Positions 1 to 9,131 are shown, numbered from the stretch's first letter. The stretch is 64,000 bases of DNA from Alphaproteobacteria bacterium MedPE-SWcel (GCA_001874255.1 MPDC01000001.1:124001-188000); one strand, 5' to 3'. The notes: generated from the sequence alone by a model not told the origin. Translations and numbers: made by a program.

Positions 1-37
1 CGGCGACAGCTCCCAGCAAAAGCGTTTTAAGTTTCAT
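1..37 (-). CDS. Exported protein, 5' end only
   Basis: Only the first twelve codons lie in the window (MKLKTLLLGAVA), reading leftwards off the edge from an ATG at 37-35. A strong ribosome binding site, AAGGAGAG on the minus strand (50-43), fixes the start. Two lysines followed by a hydrophobic run look like the beginning of a Sec signal peptide or lipoprotein leader. The gene is divergent from the ABC ATPase gene at 420. A periplasmic binding protein would fit the neighbour, but twelve residues cannot show that. Confidence 0.6.
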   Translation of the reverse strand, partial: MKLKTLLLGAVA

Positions 38-419
38 TGCACTCTCCTTGTCGGTACCGACGTAGTGTTTTTGTATTGCAGGCTGCACCTGTTCAGATGG
101 CGCAGCCAGAACCGCGGATGCGGAATCGTTTGGAAACCGCAGATGCGGTTTGGACATGCGTCCACCCAAGGTTTTCAGGATGTCGAAAAAGTCCCGTGCG
201 TGTCGCACCGGATGCATGGGTCCGGTTTTTGCGGACCTGTTTTAATAACCCCCTGTCGCCTTTGGCGTTCACTGCCTTTATCGAAGCAGAGTTTTCAGAA
301 AATGCAAGAGCCCGCGCACAGGAAAAGACGTCGGGGGTTTGACGGGTCCGGCTGCTTCGGCTTAGATCTCGCATCAAAGGGCGCCCAGGGTGCCACCAGA
401 AAACAGACAGGATAGACGG
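38..419. other. Divergent intergenic region
   Basis: This 382-base region separates the leftward exported-protein gene from the rightward ABC ATPase gene and must hold both promoters. It contains a perfect 10-bp palindrome TCGGTACCGA at 51-60, just upstream of the leftward ribosome binding site, and the direct repeats listed separately at 110-151. I saw no convincing gene in it. Confidence 0.5.
110..151. promoter_or_regulatory. Candidate operator: two direct repeats, one of them palindromic
   Basis: AACCGCGGATGCGG at 110-123 recurs as AACCGCAGATGCGG at 135-148, 25 bp start to start with one mismatch. The second copy is extended into an inverted repeat AAACCGCA-GA-TGCGGTTT (134-151). Two similar dyads between divergent genes are typical of a dimeric regulator binding site. 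No regulator gene is adjacent in this window, so the cognate protein is unknown. Confidence 0.35.
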
Positions 420-2240
420 ATGCTGGACCAGCCCATTGCACAGATCAAAGGCCTTCGGGTTGAGTTTCAAACCAAGGACGGTCCGGTCGTCGGAGTGGAG
501 AATGTTTCGTTCGAGGTGCAGGCCGGTGAAACATTGTGCATCGTGGGCGAGTCCGGATCAGGTAAATCTGTCTCTTCGCTCTCTTTGATGCGTCTGGTCG
601 AATATGGCGGCGGCGCCATTGCGGGCGGCGAATTGCTGTTTGACGCCGGGGACGGCGCGCCGGTGGATCTCGCCAAAGCCGAGTCGGATCTGATGCGGCA
701 GATTCGCGGAAACCAGATCGGGATGATCTTTCAGGAGCCGATGACGGCGCTCAATCCGGTATTTACCGTGGGGCGCCAGCTGACAGAAGGCCTGCGCATT
801 CACAAAGGATTGACTAAAAAAGAGGCAGCTGCCCGCGCAATCGAGATTTTGCGCGAGGTCCGCATCCCCGAAGCGGAGCGCCGGATGACGCAATATCCGC
901 ATGAGTTGTCCGGCGGCATGCGTCAGCGAGTCGTGATCGCCATGGCAATGGCCTGCGAGCCGCGCCTGCTGATCGCCGACGAGCCGACCACCGCGCTCGA
1001 CGTGACCATCCAGGCCGAGATCCTGGCTCTGATGGACCGGCTGAAGCGGGAAACCGGCACGGCCGTGATGTTCATCACCCATGACATGGCGGTTGTGGCG
1101 CAGATGGCCGACCGGGTGGTCGTGATGTACCGCGGCAACAAGGTCGAAGAGGGCACGGTCCACGAGATCTTCGAGGCGCCAAAGCACGACTATACCAAGG
1201 CGCTGCTGGCGGCGGTGCCGAAGCTGGGCGAAATGCGCGGCAAGGACTACCCCGAGCCGATGAAGCTGTTGGGGGTCGATCAGGGCGAGATCAAGCCGAT
1301 CGTCGGATCGGACAAGGTACTGCTGGATGTCGAACATCTGGTCACCCGCTTTCCGGTCAAGGGCGGGGTGTTGCGCCGCACGGTGGCGCAGGTGCATGCG
1401 GTCGAGGACGTGTCCTTCAAGGTCTACAAGGGCCAGACGCTCAGCCTCGTGGGGGAATCGGGCTGCGGCAAATCCACCTGCGGGCGCTCGATCCTGCGGC
1501 TGGTCGAACCCAACGAAGGGTCGATCCGCTTTGAAGGTCGCGACATCCGCGCCCTCAACCAGCGCGACCTGCACAAGGCGCGGCTGGACATGCAGATGAT
1601 CTTTCAGGATCCCTTTGCCTCACTGAACCCGCAGATGCAGCTGCAGGATCAGGTGGCCGAGCCGATGAAGAACTACGGGATCGCCTCCGGGTCGGAGCTG
1701 CAGGACCGGGTGGCGGCGCTGTTTGACCGGGTGCATCTGCCGCGAAGCTTCATGCGCCGCTTTCCGCATGAGATGTCCGGCGGCCAGCGGCAACGGATCG
1801 CCATTGCCCGGGCGCTGGCCCTGAACCCGAAGCTGATCGTCGCCGACGAGGCGGTTTCGGCGCTGGATGTGTCGGTGCAGGCGCAGGTGCTGAACCTGAT
1901 GATGGAGCTGCAGGCGGATCTGGGCCTGTCGTTCCTGTTCATCAGCCACGATATGGCGGTGGTTGAACGGGTCAGCCATCAGGTCGGGGTGATGTATCTG
2001 GGCCGTCTGGTGGAGATCGGCCCGCGCGCCCGCGTGTTCGAGAACCCGGCCCATGCCTATACGCAGGCCCTGATGAAGGCGGTGCCCATTGCCGACCCGA
2101 AGCAGCGCAAGAGCGAGAAGGATCTGAACTTCAAACCGATCCCGTCGCCGATCCATGATCTGTCCTACCAACCCGAACCCTCGCAATATATCGAGGTCGA
2201 GCCGGGGCATTTCGTGCTGACCACCGACTCGGGCTATTGA
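420..2240 (+). CDS. Peptide-type ABC transporter ATPase, two fused nucleotide-binding domains (DppD-DppF-like)
   Basis: This cytoplasmic ATPase would power import of di/oligopeptides or related opine-type substrates. At 606 aa it is about twice a single DppD or DppF. NBD1 has Walker A GESGSGKS (43-50), signature LSGGMRQRV (about 162) and Walker B with DEPTTALD (about 185). NBD2 has Walker A GESGCGKS (about 345), signature MSGGQRQRI (about 451) and Walker B DEAVSALD (about 474). Each domain is followed by the C-terminal segment typical of oligopeptide-transporter ATPases. ATG 420 is preferred because AGGA lies at 409-412; the in-frame GTG at 390 has no such site. No permease or binding-protein gene is adjacent on this strand. 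The deacetylase gene follows 2 bp after the stop, so the products probably act on imported substrate. Confidence 0.93.
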   Translation: MLDQPIAQIKGLRVEFQTKDGPVVGVENVSFEVQAGETLCIVGESGSGKSVSSLSLMRLVEYGGGAIAGGELLFDAGDGAPVDLAKAESDLMRQIRGNQIGMIFQEPMTALNPVFTVGRQLTEGLRIHKGLTKKEAAARAIEILREVRIPEAERRMTQYPHELSGGMRQRVVIAMAMACEPRLLIADEPTTALDVTIQAEILALMDRLKRETGTAVMFITHDMAVVAQMADRVVVMYRGNKVEEGTVHEIFEAPKHDYTKALLAAVPKLGEMRGKDYPEPMKLLGVDQGEIKPIVGSDKVLLDVEHLVTRFPVKGGVLRRTVAQVHAVEDVSFKVYKGQTLSLVGESGCGKSTCGRSILRLVEPNEGSIRFEGRDIRALNQRDLHKARLDMQMIFQDPFASLNPQMQLQDQVAEPMKNYGIASGSELQDRVAALFDRVHLPRSFMRRFPHEMSGGQRQRIAIARALALNPKLIVADEAVSALDVSVQAQVLNLMMELQADLGLSFLFISHDMAVVERVSHQVGVMYLGRLVEIGPRARVFENPAHAYTQALMKAVPIADPKQRKSEKDLNFKPIPSPIHDLSYQPEPSQYIEVEPGHFVLTTDSGY

Positions 2241-2242
2241 GC

Positions 2243-3412
2243 ATGGCCGCCGAGCGCCTGACGCCGCTGGAGATCATGACCCGGCTGGTGTCCTTTCCGA
2301 CCGTCAGCCGCGACACCAACCTGCCCTTGATCGACTGGGTGGCGGCCTATCTGGCCAGTCACGGCATCACACCCCATATCTGGATCGATCCGGATCAGCC
2401 CGAAAAGGCGGGGCTTTATGCCCATGTGGGCCCCGAGATCGAGGGCGGCGTGCTGCTGTCGGGTCACACGGATGTGGTGCCGGTCGACGGGCAGGACTGG
2501 TCCGGCGATCCCTTTGTGGTCGCGGAACGGGACGGCAAATACTATGGGCGTGGCTGCGCCGACATGAAGGGCTTTGACGCGCTGGCGCTCTGGGCACTGG
2601 TCGAGGGGCACTCTCGCGGGCTGACGCGGCCCCTGCAGCTGGCCTATACCTTTGACGAGGAAATCGGCTGCACCGGCGCGCCGCCTCTGATTGAGGAAAT
2701 GCAAAAACACCTGCCGCGGGCAGAGGCGGTGATCGTCGGCGAACCCTCCTTGCTGAAGGCGGTGACCGGTCACAAGGGGGGCACCGGCTTTGCCACGCGG
2801 GTGGTTGGCCATGAGGTCCACAGCTCGCTGATGCACGAAGGGGTCAGCGCCATCATGGAGGGCGCGCGGCTGATCGACTGGGCGAACCAGCGCAACGCGG
2901 AAAACCGGGCCAAGCCCGCCACGGAGGTGGCTGCGATGTTCACGCCGCCCTGGACCACATGCCATGTGGGGATGATCTCTGGCGGCACGGCGCATAATAT
3001 CACCGCCGCAGAGTGCCGCTTCTGGATGGATTTCCGGGTTGTCCCGGGCGAGACACCGGCGCAATGGGAAGCCGCCTACCGGGCCGAGGTCGACCGGGTG
3101 CAGGCCGAGATGCAGGCGGTGGCTCCGGAGACCCGAATCGAGGTGGAACCGGTCTTCCGCGTGCCGGGACTGGTGCCCGAAACGGACGGCGCGGCAGAAT
3201 CGCTGGTGCGCAGCCTGACGGGCGACAACGGCAGCCATGTTGTCAGCTACGGAACCGAGGCAGGCCAGTATCAGGAGGCGGGCTATTCCGCCGTGATCTG
3301 TGGCCCCGGCGATATCGCGCAGGCGCATCAGGCGGATGAGTTCATCACCGTGGCGCAATTCGAGGCGGGCCATCAGCTGATGCGCGACCTGCTGGCGCGA
3401 CTGGCGGCCTGA
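2243..3412 (+). CDS. argE: Acetylornithine deacetylase/ArgE-type M20 metallopeptidase
   Basis: A zinc amidohydrolase of the M20 family that removes an acyl group from an amino acid; the closest named family is acetylornithine deacetylase. Visible motifs are GHTDVVPVDG (about 74), GRGCADMKGF (about 102), DEEIGC (catalytic Glu, about 138), GEPS (about 166) and a C-terminal AQAHQADEF (about 360) carrying the last metal-ligand-type histidine. Length 389 aa is normal for ArgE. ATG 2243 lies 2 bp after the ABC ATPase stop; an in-frame TTG at 2237 would overlap that stop. Because it is translationally close to a peptide-type transporter and followed by two more M20 genes, a catabolic role on imported acylated amino acids is at least as likely as arginine biosynthesis. 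Confidence 0.85.
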   Translation: MAAERLTPLEIMTRLVSFPTVSRDTNLPLIDWVAAYLASHGITPHIWIDPDQPEKAGLYAHVGPEIEGGVLLSGHTDVVPVDGQDWSGDPFVVAERDGKYYGRGCADMKGFDALALWALVEGHSRGLTRPLQLAYTFDEEIGCTGAPPLIEEMQKHLPRAEAVIVGEPSLLKAVTGHKGGTGFATRVVGHEVHSSLMHEGVSAIMEGARLIDWANQRNAENRAKPATEVAAMFTPPWTTCHVGMISGGTAHNITAAECRFWMDFRVVPGETPAQWEAAYRAEVDRVQAEMQAVAPETRIEVEPVFRVPGLVPETDGAAESLVRSLTGDNGSHVVSYGTEAGQYQEAGYSAVICGPGDIAQAHQADEFITVAQFEAGHQLMRDLLARLAA

Positions 3413-3527
3413 GAACTGGCTGCCTGATCGCAGGGCGGCCTGATCGCGGGGCGGCGCGAAACCGGGCGCCTGAGACCGGGCTGCCTGAGACCGGGCTGTC
3501 TGAGACCGGGCAGCCCGAGATCCGGGG
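3410..3527 (+). repeat. Degenerate tandem repeat starting at the argE stop codon
   Basis: From the TGA at 3410 the sequence runs as GCCTGA-phased units. Two 16-bp units GCCTGATCGC(A/G)GGGCG occupy 3422-3437 and 3438-3453. Four 15-bp units of the form GCCTGAGACCGGGCT occupy 3468-3482, 3483-3497 (identical), 3498-3512 and 3513-3527 (degenerate). The units resemble the last codon plus stop of the preceding gene (GCC TGA). Confidence 0.85.
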
Positions 3528-3655
3528 GACGACTGCCGTGTCACTGATGAAAGGCCGGGCAGTTGTGTCGCTCTGTGGTTCATCTGTGCAGTTGCGCTTG
3601 CGTTCGGCGCTGCCTTGGGTCAGAGATTTCGGTAACACGTTAAGGAAGGTGCCCT

Positions 3656-4822
3656 ATGCCTGTCAGAAATCGCTTTGCCGAGCTTTTGCCCGAAATCACC
3701 GAATGGAGACATGATTTCCACGAACACCCCGAGCTGATGTATGATGTCCACCGCACCGCCGGTCTGGTGGAAGAGCGGCTGAAATCCTTTGGCTGTGACG
3801 AGGTGGTGCCGGGGGTCGGCAAGACCGGCGTCGTGGGCATCATCAAGGGCCAGAGCACCGCGTCGGGCAAGGTGATCGCGCTGCGCGCCGATATGGATGC
3901 GCTGCCGATCCATGAGGAAACCGGGCTGGACTATGCCTCCAAGACGCCGGGCAAGATGCATGCCTGCGGCCATGACGGCCACACCTCGATCCTGCTGGGG
4001 GCGGCGAAATACCTCGCCGAGACGCGCAATTTCAATGGCACCGTGGTGCTCTTGTTCCAGCCCGCCGAAGAAGGCGGAGCCGGCGGCAAGGCGATGGTCG
4101 ACGATGGCGTGATGGACCGCTGGGGCGTGCAGGAGGTCTATGGGCTGCACAATACGCCCGGGCTGCCGGTCGGCCATTTTGCCACCCGGGTCGGCGGGCT
4201 TCTGGCCTCCTCGGATGAGTTCGAGATCGAAGTGACCGGCCAGGGGGGGCATGCGGCGGCGCCCCATGAGGCGATCGACACCACATTGGTGGCGGCGCAG
4301 ATCGTGGTCTCGCTGCACAGTATCGTGTCGCGCAACGTCGACCCGATTCACCGCGTGGTGCTGACCGTGGGGACGTTTGAAACCGACAGCACAGCGTCGA
4401 ATGTGATTGCCCACCGGGCAAAGCTGAAGGGCACCGTGCGCACGCTGGATACCGAAAACCGCAAGCTGGCCGAGGCGCGGGTGCGGCGGGTTGCCGAGGA
4501 CACCGCCTCGGCCTTCGGGGCCACGGCAAAGGTCACTTGGGACCCGGGCTATCCGGTGACCGAGAACACGGCCGAGGAAGTGGCCCATGCGGTCGAGGCC
4601 GCCCGCGCCGTCAGCGACCATGTCGATGGCGACGCCGACCCGATCATGCCCTCGGAGGATTTTTCCTATATGCTGGAAGCGCGTCCCGGCGCCTATATCT
4701 TTCTGGGCAACGGCGACACTGCGGTGTGCCACCATCCGGCCTATCAATTCGATGACAGCGCGATCCCGTTTGGCTGCAGCTGGTTCGTTGAACTGTGCGA
4801 GCGCCGGATGCCAACCGCCTGA
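3656..4822 (+). CDS. M20 amidohydrolase (hippurate hydrolase/IAA-amino acid hydrolase type), copy 1
   Basis: Predicted metal-dependent hydrolase of N-acyl amino acids (subfamily M20D: hippurate and IAA-amino acid hydrolases). The M20D metal motif ACGHDGHT is at about 103, the Glu pair in EEGGAGGK at about 138, HN at about 165, and the C-terminal metal-ligand motif SEDFSYML at about 333. Length 388 aa is normal. The start is supported by AAGGAAGGT (3642-3650). Its closest relative in the window is the next gene: both share MPVKNRFAEL-like starts and identical blocks such as ALPIHEETGLDYASKT, so they arose by tandem duplication. True substrate unknown. Confidence 0.88.
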   Translation: MPVRNRFAELLPEITEWRHDFHEHPELMYDVHRTAGLVEERLKSFGCDEVVPGVGKTGVVGIIKGQSTASGKVIALRADMDALPIHEETGLDYASKTPGKMHACGHDGHTSILLGAAKYLAETRNFNGTVVLLFQPAEEGGAGGKAMVDDGVMDRWGVQEVYGLHNTPGLPVGHFATRVGGLLASSDEFEIEVTGQGGHAAAPHEAIDTTLVAAQIVVSLHSIVSRNVDPIHRVVLTVGTFETDSTASNVIAHRAKLKGTVRTLDTENRKLAEARVRRVAEDTASAFGATAKVTWDPGYPVTENTAEEVAHAVEAARAVSDHVDGDADPIMPSEDFSYMLEARPGAYIFLGNGDTAVCHHPAYQFDDSAIPFGCSWFVELCERRMPTA

Positions 4823-4894
4823 CCTCAGGTTCCCCGCGACCGGATTGCCCGTGCATCCGGTCCCGGATTTTTTTGAACGACAAGGAGAAGACCA

Positions 4895-6058
4895 ATGCCC
4901 GTCAAGAACCGTTTTGCCGAACTGCAGGCAGAAATCACCGAATGGCGACGAGACATTCACGAGAACCCGGAAATCCTGTTTGACACCCATCGCACCAGTG
5001 CGCTGGTGGCGGAAAAGCTGACCGGTTTCGGCTGCGACGAGGTGGTCACGGGCATTGGCCGCACGGGCGTCGTGGCGGTGATCAAGGGCAAGACCGACAC
5101 ATCCGGCAAGGTGATCGGCCTGCGCGCCGATATGGACGCGCTGCCGATCCACGAGGAAACCGGTCTGGACTATGCCTCCAAGACCGCCAATGCGATGCAT
5201 GCCTGCGGCCACGACGGCCATACGGCGATGCTGCTGGGGGCGGCGAAATACCTCTCCGAGACGCGCAATTTCGACGGCACCGTGGTGCTGATCTTCCAAC
5301 CCGCCGAAGAAGGCGGCGGCGGCGGCAAGGAAATGTGCGACGACGGCATGATGGACCGCTGGAACATCCAGGAAGTCTACGGCATGCACAATTGGCCGGG
5401 CCGCCCCGTGGGCAGCTTTGCCATTCGTCCGGGGGCCTTCTTTGCGGCAACAGACCAGTTCGATATCACCTTTGCCGGCCGGGGCGGCCATGCGGCCAAA
5501 CCGCATGAAACCATCGACACCACCGTGATGGCCGCGCAGGCCGTGATGTCCCTGCAGACCATTGCCTCGCGCAATGCGGATCCGGTGCATCAGATCGTTG
5601 TGTCCGTGACCTCCTTCGAGACCTCGTCGAAAGCGTTCAACGTGATTCCGGCGCGGGTTCAGATCAAGGGCACGGTCCGCACCATGTCGCCCGAGATCCG
5701 GGATCTGGCCGAACAGCGGATCAAGGAGATCTGCGCCGGTGTCGCGGCGACCTTTGGGGGCGAGGCCGAGGTCACCTACTACCGCGGCTATCCGGTGATG
5801 GTGAACCACGAAGAACAGACCGATTTCGCGGCCAAGGTAGCGCGGGATGTCTCTGGCGGCTGTGACGAAGCGCCTCTGGTGATGGGCGGCGAGGATTTCG
5901 CCTTCATGCTGGAGGAACGTCCGGGCGCCTATATTCTGGTGGGCAACGGCGACACCGCTGCCGTGCATCACCCGAAGTACAACTTCACCGATGAGGCGAT
6001 CCCTGCCGGGTGCAGCTGGTGGGCGGAAATTGTCGAGCAGCGGATGCCTGCGGCCTGA
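4895..6058 (+). CDS. M20 amidohydrolase (hippurate hydrolase type), copy 2
   Basis: Tandem paralogue of the gene at 3656, 387 aa, with the same layout: ACGHDGHT at about 103, EEGGGGGK at about 138, and GGEDFAFML at about 331. Start ATG 4895 follows a strong AAGGAGAAG (4882-4890). The 72-bp gap to copy 1 has no terminator, so co-transcription is likely; the transcript should end at the hairpin at 6093-6118. The copies differ mainly in the middle (dimerisation) domain and around the C-terminal ligand, where SED becomes GED, which may mean different acyl or amino-acid preference. Retention of both copies after an ABC ATPase gene points to catabolism of imported conjugates. Confidence 0.88.
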   Translation: MPVKNRFAELQAEITEWRRDIHENPEILFDTHRTSALVAEKLTGFGCDEVVTGIGRTGVVAVIKGKTDTSGKVIGLRADMDALPIHEETGLDYASKTANAMHACGHDGHTAMLLGAAKYLSETRNFDGTVVLIFQPAEEGGGGGKEMCDDGMMDRWNIQEVYGMHNWPGRPVGSFAIRPGAFFAATDQFDITFAGRGGHAAKPHETIDTTVMAAQAVMSLQTIASRNADPVHQIVVSVTSFETSSKAFNVIPARVQIKGTVRTMSPEIRDLAEQRIKEICAGVAATFGGEAEVTYYRGYPVMVNHEEQTDFAAKVARDVSGGCDEAPLVMGGEDFAFMLEERPGAYILVGNGDTAAVHHPKYNFTDEAIPAGCSWWAEIVEQRMPAA

Positions 6059-6092
6059 CGCGGGCCCACTCGCCAATATATTTGCCAATCGG

Positions 6093-6118
6093 AAAAGGGG
6101 GCCAGTGGCCCCCTTTTT
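6093..6118. terminator. Bidirectional intrinsic terminator
   Basis: Perfect 11-bp stem AAAAGGGGGCC (6093-6103) and GGCCCCCTTTT (6107-6117) with an AGT loop; T-run on the plus strand and A-run at the 5' side, so it can serve the M20 gene ending at 6058 and the convergent small gene ending at 6160. Confidence 0.9.
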
Positions 6119-6159
6119 ATTTGCTGTGTCAGACTGCCCGGCGATCCGGGCGTGTGACG

Positions 6160-6543
6160 TTATTTCACGAAGGTCTGACCGATCAGGGCGCAGCGTTCAA
6201 ACCCGTCGGGCAGGTTGGCCTCACATTGGCTCATCGCGGCGATATCTGCGGCCTTTTGATCATCAAAGCCCCAGGACTGGCCGACAGGCAAGACGGCTGC
6301 GGGCTCGGCACAATCGAGGGTGACGCTGGCGGGATAGACCGGCACGGCGTAGGCGCCGCGGCCGTCGACGGTGGCAGCCCAGGACGCCATGTCCTGCTTT
6401 GCACTGTCGCAAATGCTGGCATCAACGCGCAGCACGCGGATGTCCTTGTCGACCATCGGCGGGGTGTTCTGGGCAAAGGCGGGGGCGCTCAGGGCAACAG
6501 CGGAACCCAGGGTCACAGCGGCGAGTGTCAGTGTCTTATACAT
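6160..6543 (-). CDS. Small secreted protein of unknown function, four cysteines
   Basis: A 127-aa protein I do not recognise. ATG 6543 is preferred over an in-frame upstream start at 6570 because AAGGAGG lies just 5' of it and the resulting N-terminus is a clean Sec signal peptide (MYKTLTLAAVTL..., predicted cleavage after SAPAFA). The mature part of about 100 residues has four cysteines in ICDSA, LDCAE, SQCEA and RCALI, consistent with two disulfides in the periplasm, and no transmembrane segment. It is monocistronic, convergent with the M20 gene and shares its terminator. Confidence 0.7.
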   Translation of the reverse strand: MYKTLTLAAVTLGSAVALSAPAFAQNTPPMVDKDIRVLRVDASICDSAKQDMASWAATVDGRGAYAVPVYPASVTLDCAEPAAVLPVGQSWGFDDQKAADIAAMSQCEANLPDGFERCALIGQTFVK

Positions 6544-6719
6544 TGGAACCTCCTTGTCATGGATGACCATGACTTCAGTACATTTAAATCGGCGTCGTGT
6601 GGCGCCGTCTGACTGAACAACGTGGCGAGGCCGGGAAAGGTTCCGATAAATTTATACGTTTGAGGGGGTGTTTGGGCGGATATTTGTTTTTGTGATGTTA
6701 AATCAGTCGATTACAAGCT

Positions 6720-7784
6720 TCATGTTGCGCTCAGGAGGCTGCGATACACTGCGGTGATGGCCTGCGCTTCCCCCTCCAGGCGGAAATGTTCGGTGACATG
6801 ATCGCGCGCGGCCTGCGCCATTTGATGAAGCTGGTCTTCATCTGAGAGACAGTCGATGATATCGGCGGTGATCTTGTCGAGATCCTCGATCTCGCAGAGG
6901 GTGCCGGTCTCGCCCGGCACGATCAGCTCTTCAAAGGCGCCGACCCGTGTGGCCACGGCCGGTGCGCCGCAGGCCATCGCTTCGAGCGGGGTCAGGCCAA
7001 AGCCCTCCCAGCGTTGCGGCGCCACATAGAGATCCAGCGCCTGAAAATGGCGGGGAACCTCTGCCACCGGGACTTCGTCGCGAAACAGGATGCGATCCGA
7101 CAGGTCGGCCGCCGCGACCTCCGCCTTGAGCGCCTGCAGGAATTCGGCGTTGTCGGCGGTGGCCCGCCCCATCATCAGCGCGTGCACCTTGGGATTGGCG
7201 CGACAGGCGGCAATCATGGCTTTGACAAACAGATCATTGCCCTTTTGGTGGCGGATACGGCCGAAACAGCCCACCAGCAGACCCTCCGGCGGCAAGCCCA
7301 GCTCTGCCCGCAGGGCGGCGCGGTCCGCGACGGGGCAGAACAGCGCGCAATCGATGCCATGGCGGATCACGGTGGCCTCACGTTCAAGATAGCTGGCGGA
7401 TTTGGCGGAGGTGGCGATCACGGCATCCATGCGCCGGATCAGCCAGCGCGTGAACCCGGTATGGCGACGCTGCGCCGCCGAGGTGAACAGCAGCTTCAGC
7501 TTCTTGCCGAGGATGTATTTCAGCACCAGCCCCGCGACCATTTCGTTGTTGCGGCGGGCGTGCCAGACGCGGGCGCCGCCGGAGGGACCGCTGCGGGACA
7601 TGGTCCAGAGCGCGCCCGGTTTCACTTGCGGCACCTCGGCGGGAAGATCGGGGGCCGCGGCGCAAATCGCGATGTCGCGGGCCTGCAGCGGGACCAGCCG
7701 GATCACGGTCGAGGTGACGCCGGAGTAGCGTTTCTTGAAATTCGGGGCGATCACATCGATCTGCCGGAGGTCAGTGTGGTGCAT
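6720..7784 (-). CDS. Glycosyltransferase family 4, probably LPS core
   Basis: Predicted GT-B retaining glycosyltransferase using a nucleotide sugar, 354 aa. The C-terminal donor-binding region has the GT4 hallmark EGFGLTPLEAMACGAP followed by VGAFEELI; the central GCFGRIRHQKGNDL is the usual start of the second Rossmann domain. ATG 7784 lies inside the end of waaA (14-bp overlap), which indicates translational coupling, and MHHTDLRQIDVIAPNF looks like a natural start. The much longer open frame upstream overlaps waaA codons and is proline/serine-rich, so I excluded it. Coupling to waaA suggests that it adds a sugar to the Kdo-lipid A core; the acceptor and donor are not determinable here. Confidence 0.85.
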   Translation of the reverse strand: MHHTDLRQIDVIAPNFKKRYSGVTSTVIRLVPLQARDIAICAAAPDLPAEVPQVKPGALWTMSRSGPSGGARVWHARRNNEMVAGLVLKYILGKKLKLLFTSAAQRRHTGFTRWLIRRMDAVIATSAKSASYLEREATVIRHGIDCALFCPVADRAALRAELGLPPEGLLVGCFGRIRHQKGNDLFVKAMIAACRANPKVHALMMGRATADNAEFLQALKAEVAAADLSDRILFRDEVPVAEVPRHFQALDLYVAPQRWEGFGLTPLEAMACGAPAVATRVGAFEELIVPGETGTLCEIEDLDKITADIIDCLSDEDQLHQMAQAARDHVTEHFRLEGEAQAITAVYRSLLSAT

Positions 7785-9117
7785 GGGGGGCGTCTCTATC
7801 GGGGGGCGGCAGATGGGTGAGGAGGGTCGAAAGGGTCTGGTCCATCCGGTCTGACTGCCGGGCGAGAAATTCCCGCCCCCGGGCCTGGGCTGCCTCCAGG
7901 GTGGCGGGCTGCCGGAGCCAGCTGTCGAGGGCCGCCGCCAGCGTGTCGGCGCCGGTGATCTCGACGGCGGCGCCAAGGGAGGTCAGCTCGGCAAAGGATT
8001 CGGCAAAGTTATAGGCGCCGGGACCGGTCAGCACTGCGCCCCCGGCCTGGATCACTTCGAACGGGTTGTGGCCGCCGATGTCATGCAGGGATCCGCCGAG
8101 GAACACCAGCGGACAGAGCGCATACCAGGTGCCGACCTCGCCGAGGGTGTCGGCCAGATAGACCTGGGTGCCGGGCTCGGGCAGGGGGGCATCGGGGGGC
8201 GGCTGGATGCTGCGGCGGGCGCAGGAGAGGCCCGCATCCGCTACCAGAGCAGCGACCGCATCCCCTCGGTTGGGATGACGCGGGGCCAGCAGCAGCAGCA
8301 GATCGGGGTGGTCGGACAACAGGGCCTTGTGGGCGGCCAGAACGGTTTCTTCCTCGCCCGCATGGGTGGAGGAGGCGATCCAGACAGGGCGCCCGGCCAG
8401 AGCCTCTTGCATCTGCGACAGCGTGTCCTGATCGACCGGTAGGGGATCGGAGACCGCCTTGAGGTTGCTGCCTTCCTCTACGCGTTCGGGCGCGGCGCCA
8501 ATGCTGCGCAGGTTCTGTGCGGTCGCGGCATTCTGGGTCAGCATCAGGGTGAACTGGTCCAGCAGGAACCGCGCGGTGGCGGGGCGTTTTTGCCACCGGG
8601 CCACCGATTTCGGCGAGAGCCGCGCGTTCAGCAAGACCAACGGCACGCCCGCGCCGCGCGCCCGCACCAACATATGCGGCCAGAGTTCGCTTTCGACAAA
8701 AATGCCGAGATCGGGCTGCCAATGGTGCAGAAACCGGTCCACCGCGGCGACGGAATCGAGCGGCGGGAACTGGTGCCGGGTGCGGGGCGGCAGGCGTTTG
8801 GCGATCAGCTCTGCCGAGGTCGGCGTGCCCGAGGTGATGAGGAATTCGAGATCCGGCGCGGTCTGGCCCAGTCGGTGGATGAGGGTCAGGACCGACAGGC
8901 TCTCGCCGACGCTGGCAGCGTGGAACCACACCAGCCGCCCCTCTGGGCGCGGCAGCGAGGCATGGCCGAGGCGTTCGCGCACACGGGCCTCGGGCAGACC
9001 GTAGTCCCGCAACTTGGCCGCGACCTTGGTCCAGGCCAGCGGCGCCATCAGCGCAGTCGCGCCGCAATAGAGATGATAGAGCAGGGTGGGGCGGACCTGC
9101 TGCGGTGATCGGGACAT
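7771..9117 (-). CDS. waaA: 3-deoxy-D-manno-octulosonic acid (Kdo) transferase
   Basis: Transfers Kdo from CMP-Kdo to lipid IVA on the cytoplasmic face of the inner membrane (GT30). At 448 aa it has the family layout: an N-terminal hydrophobic anchor (LYCGATALMAPLAW), then FHAASVGESLS with the family's conserved Glu, ITSGTPTSAELIAKRLP, FVESELWPHML and the C-terminal GGSLHDIGGHNPFE. Start ATG 9117 is 14 bp from the end of moaA, which lies upstream on the same strand. It overlaps the downstream glycosyltransferase gene, giving a moaA-waaA-GT4 run. Whether moaA shares the transcript is inference. Confidence 0.95.
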   Translation of the reverse strand: MSRSPQQVRPTLLYHLYCGATALMAPLAWTKVAAKLRDYGLPEARVRERLGHASLPRPEGRLVWFHAASVGESLSVLTLIHRLGQTAPDLEFLITSGTPTSAELIAKRLPPRTRHQFPPLDSVAAVDRFLHHWQPDLGIFVESELWPHMLVRARGAGVPLVLLNARLSPKSVARWQKRPATARFLLDQFTLMLTQNAATAQNLRSIGAAPERVEEGSNLKAVSDPLPVDQDTLSQMQEALAGRPVWIASSTHAGEEETVLAAHKALLSDHPDLLLLLAPRHPNRGDAVAALVADAGLSCARRSIQPPPDAPLPEPGTQVYLADTLGEVGTWYALCPLVFLGGSLHDIGGHNPFEVIQAGGAVLTGPGAYNFAESFAELTSLGAAVEITGADTLAAALDSWLRQPATLEAAQARGREFLARQSDRMDQTLSTLLTHLPPPDRDAPHAPH

Positions 9118-9131
9118 CGCGATACTGTGCC

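Noticed and set aside
390-419. GTG start ten codons upstream for the ABC ATPase
   Set aside because: ATG 420 has AGGA at proper spacing; the extra residues are hydrophilic and not family-like.
3422-3527. Possible CRISPR array
   Set aside because: Units are 15-16 bp and directly abutting, without spacers of similar length, and no cas genes are present.
3620-6088. Very long open frame (over 800 codons) on the minus strand, opposite both M20 genes
   Set aside because: It is the antisense of two real paralogous genes; the duplicated reading results from high third-position GC. Its sequence has no recognisable family and no ribosome binding site.
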